A stretch of DNA of 15,741 bases from JAVVRP01 sp036654655 (GTDB lineage Bacteria > Bacillota > Clostridia > Christensenellales > UBA1242). This document shows positions 13,881 to 15,741 of this stretch, piece by piece. Where the stretch lies: positions 1 to 15,741 of the forward strand of contig JAVVRP010000014.1 of the NCBI GenBank assembly GCA_036654655.1, written 5' to 3'. The number at the start of each line of letters is the position of its first letter. The first letter of the stretch is position 1. The position numbers were made by a program, and so were the translations under genes. The notes beneath the pieces were generated by a model that was given only the letters and a program-made list of their open reading frames with translations, did no database searches and had not been told where the DNA came from.

Positions 13881-14342
13881 ATGCGAAAAATATACAACAA
13901 AAAAAAATGTCCAAAATGCAATTTAAAGTGTGGCATAACAGAAAAAGTTTGCCCTTGTTGTGGCCTTATATTTGAAAAATTGGAAACGGCAAGCAACAAG
14001 ATTGCAAAGAAAAAATTTTTTTCAGGTAAGCATGAGCACATTATATATAACCCAAAATGTCCGATGGATTGTTCTTACAAAACAACAATAATACTTTGCA
14101 TTTTTTTAGGATTATTTGGTGCTCACAATTTTTATGTAGGAAAATATTATAAGGCAATTTTTATGCTTGTTGTTGGTGTGGCAATAATACTTTTTGTTGC
14201 GATAACTTCAACAATAAATGTTGGTGCAAATTTGTTTTTTTACTTGTCAATATTAACGGCAATTTCTTCTTTAATATGGCTAAATGATTTGTTTTTATTG
14301 TGCATTAAAAAATTTAAATATCCTGTTTCAAGAGAAGATTAA
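13881..14342 (+). CDS. Zinc-ribbon and TM2-domain membrane protein
   Basis: The first 30 residues hold a zinc-ribbon pattern, CPKC (10-13) and CPCCG (24-28), consistent with one bound Zn through C10, C13, C24 and C27. A second CPMDC pair lies at 60-64. A TM2 domain follows: the first helix at about 68-85 ends in GLFGAHNFYVGKYYKA, the family hallmark (G-x-x-G-x-x-x-F-Y-x-G), and further hydrophobic stretches run at about 93-111 and 116-141. The protein probably sits in the cytoplasmic membrane with the Zn module inside. TM2 proteins are common in Firmicutes and their role is unknown. GAGGA precedes the ATG. It lies 12 bases after gap and 12 bases before mnmA, so it is co-transcribed with them, but nothing links it to their biochemistry. 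Confidence 0.85.
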   Translation: MRKIYNKKKCPKCNLKCGITEKVCPCCGLIFEKLETASNKIAKKKFFSGKHEHIIYNPKCPMDCSYKTTIILCIFLGLFGAHNFYVGKYYKAIFMLVVGVAIILFVAITSTINVGANLFFYLSILTAISSLIWLNDLFLLCIKKFKYPVSRED

Positions 14343-14354
14343 AAGGAAAAAAAA

Positions 14355-15455
14355 TTGGAAACAGTTGTTGTTGGAATGAGCGGGGGAGTTGATAGTTCGG
14401 TTACGGCATACTTGTTAAAAAAGCAAGGATACAACGTAATTGGTCTTTTTATGTTAAATTGGGAAGAAACCGATGAAAATAAAAACTGCACTGCCGAAGG
14501 CGATTTTGAAGATGTTAAAAGAGTTTGCAATAATATTGGAATTCCATATTACACAGTTAATTATTCCAAAGAATATCAGCAAAAAGTTTTTTCAACATTT
14601 TTGCAGGATTTGGAAAAAGGAAAAACTCCAAATCCTGACGTTCTTTGCAACAGAGAGATTAAGTTTGGTCCTTTTTTAAAATTTGCAAAACAAATTGGTG
14701 CAAATTATATTGCAACAGGACACTATGCTAAAATAGAAAAAAATAATAATGAATTTTTTTTAAAAAAAGCAAAAGATAAAAATAAAGATCAATCTTATTT
14801 TTTAAATCAATTAAGCCAAGACCAACTTGCGTTGGTGCTTTTTCCATTGCAAGATATAACAAAACCTGAGGTGAGGGAGATTGCAAAAAAACTGGAATTA
14901 TGTACTGCGCAAAAAAAAGATTCAACAGGAATTTGTTTTATTGGAGAACGAAATTTTAAAGATTTTTTAAAAAATTATTTGAGTGCGCAAAGCGGACAAA
15001 TTTTAACTAACACAGGTAAAATTGTTGGAACACATTGCGGGTTAATAAATTATACAATTGGTCAAAGAAAAGGCCTTGGAATTGGTGGAAGAAATGATGG
15101 AAATGGCAAGCCATGGTATGTGACAAAAAAAGATGTTTTAAATAATATTTTATATGTTTCACAAGGAGAAAATTTTCAACTTTTTTCCAATGGACTTTAT
15201 GCATCACAATTTAATTGGATTCCATCAGAAAAAACAGCAAACGAAATATTAAAAAAAAATAATTACGAATGTTTTGCAAAATTTAGGTATTTGCAAAATG
15301 ATTCAAAGGTAAAAATTCAAAATTTGTTTAATGGAAAAATAAAAGCAACTTTTATAAATGCAGAGCGCGCAATAACTCCGGGACAATATATTGTTTTGTA
15401 TGACAATCAAGAAAATTGTTTAGGCGGTGGAGTAATTGACGAAGCAATATTTTAA
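14355..15455 (+). CDS. mnmA: tRNA-specific 2-thiouridylase MnmA
   Basis: MnmA puts sulfur on U34 of the tRNAs for Lys, Glu and Gln, using ATP and sulfur passed from a cysteine desulfurase. The 366 residues contain the PP-loop SGGVDSS (9-15), the catalytic Cys98 in NPDVLCNREIKFG, and the persulfide Cys194 in STGICFIGERNFK. The downstream GLINYTIGQRKGLGIGG segment and the C-terminal AERAITPGQYIVLY are also typical. The start is TTG: AAAAGGA lies seven bases ahead, and the next ATG (residue 8) would remove the strand before the PP-loop. It is the last gene of the rpiB run. In Clostridia mnmA often neighbours a cysteine desulfurase; none is visible here. Confidence 0.95.
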   Translation: METVVVGMSGGVDSSVTAYLLKKQGYNVIGLFMLNWEETDENKNCTAEGDFEDVKRVCNNIGIPYYTVNYSKEYQQKVFSTFLQDLEKGKTPNPDVLCNREIKFGPFLKFAKQIGANYIATGHYAKIEKNNNEFFLKKAKDKNKDQSYFLNQLSQDQLALVLFPLQDITKPEVREIAKKLELCTAQKKDSTGICFIGERNFKDFLKNYLSAQSGQILTNTGKIVGTHCGLINYTIGQRKGLGIGGRNDGNGKPWYVTKKDVLNNILYVSQGENFQLFSNGLYASQFNWIPSEKTANEILKKNNYECFAKFRYLQNDSKVKIQNLFNGKIKATFINAERAITPGQYIVLYDNQENCLGGGVIDEAIF

Positions 15456-15629
15456 AAATTATGATTATTAATTTATTTTAAAAATTATAATTTTTGCAAA
15501 TAAATAATTTTTTGTTTAATTTAATAAATAATTAACTTATCTACTAATTAATTAATGTAAACACAAATAAAACATTAAAATAATACAACTTAATTAAATA
15601 TATTATAACACACTAAAAATATTTAATTT
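15456..15629. other. AT-rich non-coding region after mnmA
   Basis: No gene is visible. AAAAATTATAATTTTT (15480-15495) is a perfect 16-base palindrome 24 bases after the mnmA stop, with six T a little further on; it could act as a weak AT-only terminator. Segments near 15547 and 15589 resemble the 21-base repeat unit that follows, so the array may have decayed copies here. Confidence 0.5.
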
Positions 15630-15741
15630 ATTAATTAAATTAAAACATCCATTAATTTAATTAAAATACTTATCAATTAAATAAAAACATTTATTAATTA
15701 AATTAAAACATATATTAATCTAATTAAACATCTATTATTTA
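15630..15741. repeat. 21-bp AT-rich tandem repeat array at the window edge
   Basis: Five units of exactly 21 bases follow one another: 15630-15650, 15651-15671, 15672-15692, 15693-15713 and 15714-15734, with a partial sixth unit running off the end. The shared core is close to ATTAATTAAATTAAAACAT. Units 1 and 4 differ only at their last two bases, and the others by a few substitutions. No spacers separate the units and no open reading frame crosses them, so this is not a CRISPR array. The 21-base period equals two helical turns, which would phase the A tracts. Confidence 0.75.

Noticed and set aside
13349..14041. Minus-strand open frame of about 230 codons
   Set aside because: It is the antisense shadow of gap and the TM2-domain gene, with no start signal.
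15630..15741. CRISPR array
   Set aside because: The 21-base units follow each other directly with no unique spacers, and no cas gene is visible.

Overview
The window is a strongly AT-rich piece of bacterial chromosome, most likely from an uncultured low-GC Firmicute of the Clostridia type, possibly a gut or other anaerobic lineage. The reasons are the core gene order (lspA-rluD; tig-clpP-clpX-engB), AGGAGG-like ribosome binding sites throughout, TTGACA/TATAAT promoters with frequent extended -10 elements, sepF, and a pair of small cysteine-rich genes of a kind seen in Clostridia. TGA is used as a stop (lspA, clpP) and Trp is TGG, so this is code 11 and not a Mycoplasma-type code. The lineage is inferred from gene content only; no search was run.

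Layout. Bases 1-350 are AT-rich and non-coding. A divergent promoter region then separates sepF (cell division, minus strand) from lspA-rluD (lipoprotein signal peptidase and a 23S-type pseudouridine synthase, overlapping by 4 bp). A small three-helix membrane protein of unknown role follows. Next comes the protein-quality block tig, clpP, clpX, and after a terminator engB/ysxC. This is the familiar tig-clpP-clpX-lon-ysxC order without lon.

From 6.7 to 11.5 kb lies an accessory section. Two minus-strand genes face away from the core: a 215-residue protein with seven Cys and an 82-residue protein with 17 Cys built of two near-identical halves. They sit behind a promoter that can be read as either sigma-A or sporulation sigma-E type, and an unusual strong hairpin lies between them. 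Divergent from them is a 1117-residue secreted, membrane-anchored surface protein of about nine beta-sandwich-like modules.

From 11.6 to 15.5 kb is a tight five-gene run: rpiB, a membrane protein that looks like a decayed GT2 glycosyltransferase, gap, a zinc-ribbon/TM2-domain protein, and mnmA with a TTG start. The window ends in AT-rich non-coding DNA holding a 21-bp tandem array that runs off the edge.

Most of the window is housekeeping. The part most worth attention is the cysteine-rich minus-strand pair with its promoter and hairpin, followed by the modular surface protein, the glycosyltransferase-like protein without catalytic motifs, and the 21-bp array.
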